A stretch of 34,693 nt of DNA from Acidobacteriaceae bacterium (lineage in GTDB: Bacteria > Acidobacteriota > Terriglobia > Terriglobales > Acidobacteriaceae): the NCBI GenBank assembly GCA_003134435.1, contig PLBE01000171.1:1-34693 (forward strand), in the 5' to 3' direction. The notes under the pieces are model-generated. The model was not told where the DNA came from and searched no databases. It worked only from the letters and a program-made list of their open reading frames with translations. Shown piece by piece: positions 1 through 7,787 of this stretch. The stretch's first letter is position 1. Each line of letters opens with the position of its first letter. The position numbers and the translations under genes were made by a program.

Positions 1-1256
1 TCGAGGCCGGCCCCGATTCCTTTCTCACGGAAAAGCCCTGGGCAGCGGAACTCTGCGGCAAGATCGGTTTGGCTGGACAACTGATCGGGTCGAACGACTC
101 GGAGCGCAAGACCTACATTGTTGCCCGGGGTCAATTAGTGGTGATGCCCGACGGACTCATGTTCATGGTGCCGACCAAGATCATGCCCACCGTGCTGTCG
201 CCGCTCTTTTCATGGGGCACAAAAATTCGCATGGCGGCGGAGTGGTTCCATCCGCCGCGCAGAGCTTCCGAGGACGAGACCGTTGCTGATATGGTGAAGC
301 GGCACTACGGCCCCGAGATGGTCGAGTTGCTTGCCGATCCGTTGCTCTCGGGAGTTTATGGCGGCGAGGCTACGGGATTAAGCGTGCGCGCGGTGCTGCC
401 TCGCTTCGCTGACATGGAATCGAAGCATGGCAGCCTGGGCCGCGCCATGCTCAAGGCGCGCAAGAAAATGGGCGCAGCGGCGAGCGTGCCGGCGCGCCCG
501 CTCTTTAGTTCGCTGAAGGACGGCATGCAGCAGATGGTGAATGCCCTGGTCGCGCGGTTGGATGCGCGAGCGCTCAACACATCGTCGCTGGTGCAGTCGC
601 TGATCCGCCAGGACAATGGCTGGACGGTTTCCGCTGGGTACCAGACGGACCACTTCGACGCCGTAATCATCGCGATTCCAACCCATGCCGCCGCGGGGGT
701 ATTGCAAAGCGCGGATCAGGACCTGGCCCGAGAATTAGGCGAGATCAACTACAGTTCTTCGGTAACGGTCACGCTCGGTTACGATGAAAAAGTGCGGCGC
801 GGACTGCCCCCGGGCTTCGGATTTCTGGTGCCACGAAGTGAGGGCCATCGCATGCTGGCGGCGACTTTTGTCCACAATAAATTTCCGCATCGCGCACCGG
901 AAAATCGCGCCCTGGTTCGCTGCTTTCTCGGAGGCGCGCGCGACGAGGCTATTCTGGAAGCGAGCGAAAAGGAAATTCTCGAAATCGTTCGCGTCGAGTT
1001 GCGCAAGATCGTTGGCGTTGCTCTGAATGTCGAACCCCTGTTTGCCCGCGTCTACAAATGGAAGTCCGCCATGGCGCAATATTCGGTTGGGCACCTTGAA
1101 CGCTTGCAGCGCATCGAGGCGCTCCGCCAGAAACTTCCCGGTCTGGCGCTCGCGGGTAATGGATATAACGGGATCGGCGTTCCCGACTGCGTACGCTCGG
1201 GTACCGAGGCGGCGGGCAAGATACTCGCCGAGATGTGTATGTGGTCGGCTGCCTAG
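1..1256 (+). CDS. hemY: Protoporphyrinogen/coproporphyrinogen oxidase, FAD-dependent (5' partial)
   Basis: This enzyme oxidises protoporphyrinogen IX or coproporphyrinogen III in late haem synthesis. The frame is open from base 3, and the residues before the first possible internal start (TTG at 69) already match the family (EAGPDSFLTEKPW, then GLAGQLIGSND). The true start therefore lies upstream of the window and the FAD-binding GxGxxG end is missing. The family C-terminus is visible: YKWKSAMAQYSVGHLER, then a GNGYNGIGVPDCVRSG segment that contacts FAD, with the stop soon after. About 417 residues are present, against the usual 450-480. It is called HemY here; some pipelines name this family hemG. 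Whether it acts on proto- or coproporphyrinogen cannot be decided from this fragment. The next gene begins 52 bp on and is unrelated to haem. Confidence 0.93.
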   Translation, partial: EAGPDSFLTEKPWAAELCGKIGLAGQLIGSNDSERKTYIVARGQLVVMPDGLMFMVPTKIMPTVLSPLFSWGTKIRMAAEWFHPPRRASEDETVADMVKRHYGPEMVELLADPLLSGVYGGEATGLSVRAVLPRFADMESKHGSLGRAMLKARKKMGAAASVPARPLFSSLKDGMQQMVNALVARLDARALNTSSLVQSLIRQDNGWTVSAGYQTDHFDAVIIAIPTHAAAGVLQSADQDLARELGEINYSSSVTVTLGYDEKVRRGLPPGFGFLVPRSEGHRMLAATFVHNKFPHRAPENRALVRCFLGGARDEAILEASEKEILEIVRVELRKIVGVALNVEPLFARVYKWKSAMAQYSVGHLERLQRIEALRQKLPGLALAGNGYNGIGVPDCVRSGTEAAGKILAEMCMWSAA

Positions 1257-1279
1257 CCAAGAACGAAGTTTGAGCAGGT

Positions 1280-1288
1280 TGGTACAAT
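1280..1288 (+). promoter_or_regulatory. Possible extended -10 promoter for the Met/His-rich gene
   Basis: TGg followed directly by TACAAT fits an extended -10 element 20 bp upstream of the ATG at 1309. There is no good -35 hexamer at 16-18 bp. The gene has its own ribosome site (GGGGAAG before the ATG), so the leader would be very short. This is inferred from pattern only. Confidence 0.25.
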
Positions 1289-1308
1289 AAGGCCGTGCGG
1301 GGGAAGCT

Positions 1309-2073
1309 ATGAAGCATTTGCCGGCTCTGTTTTGTCTTTTGGGAGCGCTCTGTTTTGCGCGACAAAATTCAACACAAGACATGAAGGGCATGAACATGCC
1401 TGGGCACGACATGTCGAAAGTCTCAGCCCATGATTCCGCGGAAGACTCGGACGCCGGTATGCATGCCATGCATTCGATGGAAGGCCGCATGGATATGGGC
1501 CCGCACATGAAAATGACGGCGCTGCGCCCGGCGCAACCCGGTGACGCGGAGAAGGCGCAGAAGGTCGCGGACGTGGCGCGGGCAGTGATGGAAAAGTATA
1601 AAGACTACCAGGTTGCGCTCAACGCGGGCTTCAAGATTTTTCACCCCGAAGTGCCGCAGAAGCAGTACCACTTCACAAATTACGAGTATGCATTCGAGGC
1701 GGCCGGTCAGTTTAACCCCGAACATCCGACCTCGTTGCTCTACGAAAAGAATGGCGACGGATACCGGTTGGTGGGAGTGATGTATACGGCTCCCAAGCGT
1801 TTTACGGAAGAAGACTTGAATCAGCGTATTCCGCTCAGCATCGCGCAATGGCACGAGCATGTGAATTTCTGCAAAGCGCCCGAAGGACACAGAGGGGAAA
1901 TGCTGGGAGCGAATCCGAAATTCGGCCTGAGAGGATCGATCGCGACGAAGGAAGAATGCGACGCCGCCGGCGGAGAATTTCATCCCATCATCTTTAACTG
2001 GATGGTGCATCTGTATCCCCTGGAAAAGGACGCGGCCCACATGTGGTCGGTGGAACGGCAGCACGCCGACTGA
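1309..2073 (+). CDS. Exported Met/His-rich protein of unknown function
   Basis: I do not recognise a characterised family. The 254-residue protein starts with a signal peptide (MKHLPALFCLLGALCFA), so it is exported. Residues about 25-70 form a low-complexity stretch of Met, His and Asp with repeated MxxM and HxM spacing (MKGMNMPGHDM, MHAMHSM, MDMGPHMKM), as in periplasmic copper- or silver-binding segments. A compact conserved-looking domain follows (about 80-250) with aromatic-rich blocks (YHFTNYEYAFEA) and a WHEHVNFC segment whose two His and one Cys could bind metal. A clear GGGGAAG ribosome site precedes the ATG. No efflux pump, CopA or multicopper oxidase lies nearby, so a copper role is inferred from composition alone. 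Reality as a gene is certain; function is open. Confidence 0.85.
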   Translation: MKHLPALFCLLGALCFARQNSTQDMKGMNMPGHDMSKVSAHDSAEDSDAGMHAMHSMEGRMDMGPHMKMTALRPAQPGDAEKAQKVADVARAVMEKYKDYQVALNAGFKIFHPEVPQKQYHFTNYEYAFEAAGQFNPEHPTSLLYEKNGDGYRLVGVMYTAPKRFTEEDLNQRIPLSIAQWHEHVNFCKAPEGHRGEMLGANPKFGLRGSIATKEECDAAGGEFHPIIFNWMVHLYPLEKDAAHMWSVERQHAD

Positions 2074-2157
2074 GCTACGATCAAGCAAGTTAGCTGCGAG
2101 AGTCCCGGCCGCTGCCGATCGCGGCTTGCCGTGCCCGCCAGCGCTGGATATCATGCG

Positions 2158-3468
2158 ATGAACATGAAAACGGTAACGCTGTTTCTGTTTTTGTCGCTGG
2201 CTGTTTCCATCGGGGCGCAGACCCCAACAATTTCCGAGGAAGTGGAAGCTGTCTACCCGGCGGCCCACGACTTGTATATTGATCTTCATCGGACTCCTGA
2301 ACTGTCGTCGCACGAGATCCAGACCGCTTCCAAACTTGCCGCTCGTTTGCGCAGCCTGGGCTATACCGTCACGGAAGGAGTCGGCGGCACCGGCGTTGTC
2401 GCCATTCTCGAAAATGGGGTGGGGCCCACGGTCATGCTGCGTACCGAACTCGACGCGCTACCCGTCGAAGAAAAGACTGGGCTGCCGTATGCGAGCAAAG
2501 TCCATGCCCAGGACGACTCCGGACGCGAGGTGCCAGTCATGCATGCCTGCGGCCATGATCTGCACATGGCGGCGCTGGCAGGGACAGCCGCCATCATGGC
2601 GCATAGCCAGCAGAGTTGGCACGGCACTCTGATGCTGATTGGCCAGCCAGCCGAGGAAACGATCTCCGGGGCCAGGAGGATGATCGACGATGGCCTGTTC
2701 ACGCGCTTTCCGAAGCCAAGCGTGGGCATTGCTCTTCACGTCGGCAACGACCTTCCCGCTGGAGAAGTTGGGATCACTCCAGGCATCTACAATACGAATG
2801 CCGATTCCTTGCGGATCACAATTTACGGCAAAGGCGGACATGGTTCCGCGCCGCAGTCGGCCATCGACCCCATTGTGATTGCCGCCCGAACGATTCTCGC
2901 TCTGCAAACTATCGTTTCGCGCGAGGTGAAGCCGGGAGAGATGGCCGTCGTAACTGTCGGCTACGTGCGGGCCGGCACGAAAAACAACATCATTCCTGAC
3001 CATGCGGAACTGGGCTTGACCGTGCGGACCTACAAAGCGGATGTGCGGAAGCAGGTTCTAGCGGCGATCACCCGCATCGCCAAAGCCGAAGCGCTGGCCG
3101 GGGGCGCGCCGCAGGAGCCTCTGATCGAGCACTACGAGTTCACCGACTCGGTTTATAACGACCCGGCACTGGCGCAACGGCTTAGAGCCCCACTCGAAGC
3201 AGCATTGGGCAAAGGCAACGTGATTGCCACCGAGTCGATCACGCCTTCCGAGGACTACGCCTTCTTCATTGAACAGGGCGTTCCCTCGCTCTACATGAGC
3301 CTGGGAGGCGCAGACCCCCGGAAGTATGCCGAAAGCAAGAATGCGGGTACTCAGCTTCCGTCCAATCACTCCCCTTATTTCGCCCCGGACGCGGATCCGG
3401 CACTGCGCACGGGCATGGAGGCGGAAGTCGCGGTTTTGCGCAACCTGCTGAACGGCGCTTCGCAATAA
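2158..3468 (+). CDS. Exported M20-family amidohydrolase (hippurate/N-acyl-amino-acid hydrolase type)
   Basis: A zinc metallopeptidase of the M20D amidohydrolase group, which removes acyl groups from N-acyl amino acids or aryl-amino-acid conjugates. Family blocks occur in order: DLHRTPELSSHE, MLRTELDALPVEE, the metal-binding MHACGHDLHMAALAG, GQPAEET with the catalytic Glu pair, ALHVGNDLPAGEV, the dimerisation-domain GKGGHGSAPQ, and SEDYAFFIEQGVP near the end. The N-terminus is hydrophobic (MKTVTLFLFLSLAVSIGAQ) and reads as a signal peptide, so this member is exported. ATG 2158 is preferred over the open GTG at 2131 because it places the signal peptide at the start; ATG 2164 is equally possible. 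The protein is 436 residues, slightly longer than cytosolic relatives. Substrate is unknown. Confidence 0.93.
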   Translation: MNMKTVTLFLFLSLAVSIGAQTPTISEEVEAVYPAAHDLYIDLHRTPELSSHEIQTASKLAARLRSLGYTVTEGVGGTGVVAILENGVGPTVMLRTELDALPVEEKTGLPYASKVHAQDDSGREVPVMHACGHDLHMAALAGTAAIMAHSQQSWHGTLMLIGQPAEETISGARRMIDDGLFTRFPKPSVGIALHVGNDLPAGEVGITPGIYNTNADSLRITIYGKGGHGSAPQSAIDPIVIAARTILALQTIVSREVKPGEMAVVTVGYVRAGTKNNIIPDHAELGLTVRTYKADVRKQVLAAITRIAKAEALAGGAPQEPLIEHYEFTDSVYNDPALAQRLRAPLEAALGKGNVIATESITPSEDYAFFIEQGVPSLYMSLGGADPRKYAESKNAGTQLPSNHSPYFAPDADPALRTGMEAEVAVLRNLLNGASQ

Positions 3469-3522
3469 AACAGACATCGTCTCTGGCTCTGATATTCTGA
3501 CTTTTCCATTCCTGTCATTTCA

Positions 3523-4488
3523 ATGAACAGCGTTGCGACCCCAATCCGTTGGAAGGTAATTCTTGCCTTTGGACTCGTCTATGTCTTCTGGGGCTCGACG
3601 TATCTCGGCATCGGCATCGCGGTCGAGCAGATTCCTCCGGGCGCAATGTGTGCCGCGCGCTTCCTGATTGCGGGCACGGTGATGCTCGCATATTGCGCGC
3701 TTAGCGGACACCGCATTCGCTTCTCGATGCTCCAACTGAGCCGATTGGCAGCTGTCGGCATTTTGCTTCTGATGGGTGGCAACCTCACTCTTTCGTACGC
3801 CGAGCGGATCGTTCCCACCGGCCTGGCCGCGCTGCTGATTGCGGTTTCGCCGCTGTGGTTTCTGGTGCTCGACAGCCTTCTGCTCGGCGACCATCATATC
3901 TCGCAGCGCGGCAAGATCGGACTAGCGATCGGAATTGTCGGAGTTGTCGTCCTCATCTGGCCTGATCTTCGTCCATCGGTGGGGCAAGCCCATGCGCTTG
4001 GGCATCGTGAACTCTGGTGGTCTCTGGCGTTGCAACTCGGATCCCTCAGTTGGGCCTTTGGTTCGGTGCTTTCGAAAAAGTGGCAGACTGCTGCTGCCGA
4101 TCCATTTAGCGCCATAGCCTGGCAAGTAACTTTTGCGGGGATCGCGAATTTGATTTTTGCGCTGCTGGTCGAGAAGCCCGCCAGCGTGCACTGGACCTTC
4201 CGCGGAGTGGGCGCAATCCTGTATCTGGTGGTTTTCGGATCATGGATCGGATATACCGCCTACATCTGGCTGCTGCAGCACGTTCCGACGTCCAAGGTGT
4301 CCACCTACGCCTACGTCAATCCCGTAGTCGCGGTGTTTCTGGGATGGCTGGTGCTGCACGAGCGCATTGACCGGTACATTCTGATGGGAAGCGCGATCAT
4401 CGTGGCTTCGGTGGTGCTGGTGACCAGTGCGAAGGTCTCGACCCGGACTGTAGCCGAGGACCTGCCGGCAGAGGCTGTGGGAGACTGA
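3523..4488 (+). CDS. EamA/DMT-superfamily inner-membrane transporter
   Basis: A 321-residue protein with about ten hydrophobic helices arranged as two EamA repeats, the usual architecture and length for drug/metabolite exporters of the RhaT/YedA type. The first repeat opens with FGLVYVFWGSTYLGIGIAVE and PPGAMCAARFLIAG; the second contains LSWAFGSVLSKKW and ends with STYAYVNPVVAVFLGWLVLHE, a strong family signature. Such proteins export amino acids, purines or other small metabolites; the substrate cannot be read from sequence. A TGaTATTCT element at 3490-3498 may be an extended -10, and there is no clear ribosome site before the ATG. It is convergent with the exported-protein gene downstream. 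Confidence 0.92.
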   Translation: MNSVATPIRWKVILAFGLVYVFWGSTYLGIGIAVEQIPPGAMCAARFLIAGTVMLAYCALSGHRIRFSMLQLSRLAAVGILLLMGGNLTLSYAERIVPTGLAALLIAVSPLWFLVLDSLLLGDHHISQRGKIGLAIGIVGVVVLIWPDLRPSVGQAHALGHRELWWSLALQLGSLSWAFGSVLSKKWQTAAADPFSAIAWQVTFAGIANLIFALLVEKPASVHWTFRGVGAILYLVVFGSWIGYTAYIWLLQHVPTSKVSTYAYVNPVVAVFLGWLVLHERIDRYILMGSAIIVASVVLVTSAKVSTRTVAEDLPAEAVGD

Positions 4489-4502
4489 CGGCACCAATCC
4501 AT

Positions 4503-4520
4503 TGTCAGTTATTAGTTGTC
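4503..4520. repeat. Short TCAGTT/AGTTGTCAG motif pair
   Basis: A short stretch between two convergent genes contains TGTCAGTTATTAGTTGTCAG. It resembles the longer TTCAGTT/GTTCTCAG-type repeat at 27947-28022. Low information content; listed only because a related element recurs in the window. Confidence 0.25.
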
Positions 4521-4536
4521 AGCGAGGGCGGAAGCG

Positions 4537-5214
4537 CTACTCATCCGGTTCTTCGGCGTCGTTGACTACATCGACCACCCGGCTTCGAATGTTGAACACC
4601 AATTTCTGATCGTCGTCGGGCTGGAAAGTGACGCGCATGGGTGTACGTTCCCAGACAGGAGGCGGGCACTCCGAGTCGGGATCGTCGTCTCCGGCGGGTT
4701 CGCCAGCATCCTTTTTCAGAATTGGTTTTCTACGTCCCACCTGGGAGACGATGGCATAGAGTTTCTTGCCATCGTCGGAGACGCCGCAATACGCAATGTA
4801 GTCGCGATACCAGCTGGCTGTCGAATAGAAGGGATCAAAGTCTGGCAGGTTGAGTTGGGAGACACGTCCCGTGAGGCGATCGACCAGCAGCCAGCCGCCA
4901 CGCTGCCACTGCCAGCGTGGGCCGCTGGCATTCGCGCTTTCCGCGGGCAGGGCGTCGTTCACGCGAAAGGCGCGCCGGACGACAAACAGGCGATCGGTCA
5001 GCTCATGCTGTGTTCCAGTCGTGTACTCCTTAAGCCGGGTATCCACAAACAGAGGGCGCACCTTCAAGTCGATTAGTTTCTGTCCCGTGGCGTTCGGCCA
5101 TTTGGCGGAAATCCATTTTCCGAAGGTGATGACGTGGGGCTTCGGGACGGCGGCGCATTCAATCGCGAACAAGCCGATCATGACCAGGATCGACGCGATC
5201 TTTCGCATGACCAT
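4537..5214 (-). CDS. Exported protein of unknown function
   Basis: A 225-residue protein I do not recognise. The chosen ATG at 5214 gives a signal peptide (MVMRKIASILVMIGLFAIECAA) directly at the N-terminus and has GCGAGAA upstream; ATG 5208 is an alternative. The frame stays open to 5439, but that upstream extension passes through a dispersed repeat and is not protein-like. The mature part has blocks FGKWISAKWP, FVDTRLKEYTTG, WLLVDRLTGRVSQLNLP and YRDYIAYCGVSDDGKKLYAIV. The last two suggest one or two beta-propeller-like strands. The C-terminus is acidic (DDDPDSE, ending NDAEEPDE). It is divergent from the CHAD-HD gene, so the two may share a control region. Confidence 0.75.
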   Translation of the reverse strand: MVMRKIASILVMIGLFAIECAAVPKPHVITFGKWISAKWPNATGQKLIDLKVRPLFVDTRLKEYTTGTQHELTDRLFVVRRAFRVNDALPAESANASGPRWQWQRGGWLLVDRLTGRVSQLNLPDFDPFYSTASWYRDYIAYCGVSDDGKKLYAIVSQVGRRKPILKKDAGEPAGDDDPDSECPPPVWERTPMRVTFQPDDDQKLVFNIRSRVVDVVNDAEEPDE

Positions 5215-5330
5215 TTCTCGCAGCATTGTGAAGAAGAGTGGCACGGGGGTGGCTAGCGTCACAAGGACGCCTGAACATGAAAAATGTTCGGTTTCCTCGA
5301 GTGACTGCTCGATCATCCATATTGCATCGC

Positions 5331-5362
5331 GTTCGTGAAACTTCGTATCCTCTGTAGTTAAC
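5331..5362 (-). repeat. Degenerate copy of a dispersed ACAGAG..AGTTTCACGAA repeat
   Basis: Read on the minus strand this is GTTAACTACAGAGGATACG followed by AAGTTTCACGAACG. It aligns with 17571-17611 on the plus strand. Translated, both copies give the same signature (TEDTKFHE here, TENTEFHE there). This matches the abundant CACAGAGACACAGAG-type repeat found between genes in many soil bacteria (recalled, not searched). Confidence 0.45.
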
Positions 5363-5553
5363 GCTTGCGGTGAACACTGGTGTTGAACGCTCTCGCAACC
5401 TGGCCCAATCCCCAGCCTGGTGACTGTTTTTCTGTACACTAGTCATGGATTTCGGGGAGCATTGTTCTGGCAGAGGGCAACGCAACATCCAATAAGGCAT
5501 CAATCGTAATCACGACCAGGACGGCCAAGCCGAAACTCGGGCTCCGAGCCTGG

Positions 5554-7074
5554 ATGGAGCGCGTGCTCGTGGAGTGCGACCGGGCGGCTCTCGGTTTTGA
5601 CGCCGAAGCGGTTCATGATCTTCGGGTGGCGCTGCGGCGCTGCCGATCTCTCGCCGATGGCATGATGGCCATCGATCCCGACTCTTCGTGGAAGGATATG
5701 AAGAAATCGGGGAAGAGGCTTTTCCAGGCGCTGGGTGAACTGCGCGATATGCAGGTGATGCAGGAGTGGATCGAGAAGCTGAGCGGCGCCGGCGATGACA
5801 AAGATCCGGCCGCCATCAAGCTGCTGAATCACGTGCGAGCGCGCGAAGCCGAATGCAAGCAGCACGCCTTCAAAGATCTCGGTCAGTTTGACCGCAAGCA
5901 ATGGCGGCAGTGGACGAGAACTCTTCCGCGGCGCGCTGCGCAGGTACGCCCGGGGAGCGCGGTATATCTACATCTGGCGCTCGAAAAGTGGACCGCCGCC
6001 TACGATTTGCACAAACATGCTCTGCGGACGCGGTCGCAGGCCAGTTGGCACGAGTTGCGCATTGGCATCAAACGCTTTCGCTACACGGTGGAAAATTTTC
6101 TGCCGCGCCAGCATGCGCTATGGGGCGATGATCTGAAGGAACTTCAGGATGTGCTGGGCGAGGTGCATGATCTGGATGTGCTGTGGACCATGGCCGTCGC
6201 CAGCGATGTGAGTGCGTTCCCCGATCTCGAAAGCCGAAACCGCTGGCGTGACAAGTTGAACGCCGAGCGCGTCAAGCGAATCGGGCGTTATCGCGAGAAG
6301 ATGGTGGGCCGCGAGTCGCTATGGCGCGTCTGGCGGGCGGTCTTGCCATCGGGTCCGCAGCTGCAGGCGGCGGCGATGAGCCGGCTTCGAGTGTGGGCGG
6401 GATACGTCGATCCAGATTTCGCGCATTCCCAACGCGTGGCCCAGTTGGCCCTGCTCTTGTTCGATGGGCTGCGGGACGCGAACCTGCTCACGACCGGCGC
6501 TGCGGACCAGGCTGATGAAGTGCCCAATGGAGGTGGGTCAAATCGGAAGCACGACTCGCGAGCTGTGCTGCAGGCGGCGGCCCTCATGCATGACGTGGGC
6601 AAAGCCAAGGGGCAGGAAGATCACCAAAAGCGATCCTATCGCATGATCCAGGGGCTGGCGCGGCCTTTGGGCTGGAGTGCGCGCGACCTTGAACTGGCGG
6701 CGGTGGTTGCGCGTTATCACCGTGGAGCATTGCCGCACCCGCGACGAAAGACCTTGCAGATTCTGGAACTCCCAGATCGGTCGATCGCCGTGGCTCTGGC
6801 CGCCGTTTTGCGGTTGGCCAATGCGCTGGATATGAGTCATGGACGCCATGGGCTCAATGGGAAAGCGAACCACGACGCGCCGCAGCTCGAGGTGAGTTTG
6901 CAGGAGCATTCCGTAGTGGTGCGTGTGGCAGGATACTCGGTATTCGATCGATCGGCGGAAGACATCGCCGCGGCGCGACATTTACTGGAAACCGTGCTGC
7001 GCCAGCCGGTGCTGGTGCGCACTTTAAGGGCTGCGGTTGGTGGCGGAAGATCCACGGGACGAACTGGCACCTAA
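5554..7074 (+). CDS. CHAD domain fused to a Ppx/GppA-type HD domain
   Basis: At least 506 residues in two modules. The first half is a CHAD domain, a helical histidine-rich fold known to bind polyphosphate: its two hallmark helices read AVHDLRVALRRCRS and WHELRIGIKRFRYTVE, with conserved His and Arg facing the tunnel. The second half (about 285-430) is an HD domain like the C-terminus of exopolyphosphatase/GppA: AHSQRVAQLALLLFDGL, then LMHDVGKAKG with the His-Asp pair near 346, HQKRSYRMIQG, VVARYHRG and VLRLANALDMSHG. The ASKHA catalytic domain of Ppx is absent. ATG 5554 is the first standard start, but the frame is open from 5443 and a CTG at 5467 sits 7 nt after GGGGAG, so about 29 more residues may be translated. 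Role in polyphosphate or (p)ppGpp biology is inferred. Confidence 0.88.
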   Translation: MERVLVECDRAALGFDAEAVHDLRVALRRCRSLADGMMAIDPDSSWKDMKKSGKRLFQALGELRDMQVMQEWIEKLSGAGDDKDPAAIKLLNHVRAREAECKQHAFKDLGQFDRKQWRQWTRTLPRRAAQVRPGSAVYLHLALEKWTAAYDLHKHALRTRSQASWHELRIGIKRFRYTVENFLPRQHALWGDDLKELQDVLGEVHDLDVLWTMAVASDVSAFPDLESRNRWRDKLNAERVKRIGRYREKMVGRESLWRVWRAVLPSGPQLQAAAMSRLRVWAGYVDPDFAHSQRVAQLALLLFDGLRDANLLTTGAADQADEVPNGGGSNRKHDSRAVLQAAALMHDVGKAKGQEDHQKRSYRMIQGLARPLGWSARDLELAAVVARYHRGALPHPRRKTLQILELPDRSIAVALAAVLRLANALDMSHGRHGLNGKANHDAPQLEVSLQEHSVVVRVAGYSVFDRSAEDIAAARHLLETVLRQPVLVRTLRAAVGGGRSTGRTGT

Positions 7075-7129
7075 GAGCTATAGAGAATCCACCGTTCGGC
7101 TCTGGCTGTTGCAGAGCTGGCCTGGGCTT

Positions 7130-7151
7130 GGACGGGCGAGGGCGCCCGTCC
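7130..7151. repeat. Perfect 9-bp palindrome (REP-like)
   Basis: GGACGGGCG, loop AGGG, CGCCCGTCC. It lies between the CHAD-HD gene and the next gene and has no T-tract on either side, so it is not a standard intrinsic terminator. Similar GGGCG-type palindromes are common between acidobacterial genes, as I recall; copy number was not checked. Confidence 0.5.
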
Positions 7152-7235
7152 CGACACAAGCGGGGTGCAGAAGCTACTCTGACACTTCTCAGAACCACGA
7201 TCCCGTTTCAAACTTTGTTTGTGACCCATACGATT

Positions 7236-7787
7236 ATGACTCACGCGAAACTAGTCTCGATGGCGGTAGGGTGGCTGCGACGCTATCGCTGCGGAGTCGT
7301 GCTGAGCGAGCAGGCGTGCGTCAGCGGCGAGATGCCGGACGCCATTGGATGGAAAAAGGCCTGCCATTCCGTGCTGGTTGAAAGCAAGGTATCGCGCGGA
7401 GATTTTCTGGCCGATCGCGAGAAGCCCTTCCGCCAAAAGCCGGAACTCGGCGTCGGCTGCGAGCGCTATTACCTGGCGCCACGCGGTTTAATCCGGATCG
7501 AGGAAATTCCCACGGGTTGGGGACTGCTAGAGGTGTGCGGGCGCGAGATCGAGAAAGTAAGATCGTCGGGGAGGAACCTGCGTTCCGAGGCTGGGTTCCT
7601 GAACGAGATGAATCTGCTGCTGGCGAGTTTGCGGCGGGTGGAGATCCGCATTGAACCGGAGAGCATCACGGATTTCCTCAAATGGAAAAACCGCATGGCA
7701 CAATACAATCGGGGTAGTTTGCCCGAGGGGTTGGTTGCGGTGGCAGAAGAAGCCAATGCGTTCCTCGCGGGCACCGCAGGTGACTGA
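7236..7787 (+). CDS. PD-(D/E)XK nuclease-fold protein, MmcB-like, function unknown
   Basis: A 183-residue protein with the layout of a restriction-endonuclease fold. PDAIGW gives the catalytic Asp at about residue 35, and after a short strand VLVESKVS gives the E-x-K pair at about 49 and 51. This is followed by SRGDFLADREKPFRQ, as in MmcB-type proteins, where an S-[RK]-x-DF block follows the ExK. Later blocks are ERYYLAPRGLI, IPTGWGLLEV and a basic C-terminal half. All three catalytic residues are present, so nuclease activity is possible. ATG 7236 was chosen because the open frame before it (from 7128) covers the REP-like palindrome and is not protein-like. I do not know a characterised orthologue; a repair or DNA-processing role is inference. 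Confidence 0.75.
   Translation: MTHAKLVSMAVGWLRRYRCGVVLSEQACVSGEMPDAIGWKKACHSVLVESKVSRGDFLADREKPFRQKPELGVGCERYYLAPRGLIRIEEIPTGWGLLEVCGREIEKVRSSGRNLRSEAGFLNEMNLLLASLRRVEIRIEPESITDFLKWKNRMAQYNRGSLPEGLVAVAEEANAFLAGTAGD

Noticed and set aside
735-1508. 257-residue open frame on the minus strand
   Set aside because: Antisense to the haem oxidase gene and the next gene; composition is a GC-rich shadow with no protein-like blocks.
1423-2313. 296-residue open frame on the minus strand
   Set aside because: Antisense to the Met/His-rich gene, whose signal peptide and ribosome site support the plus strand.
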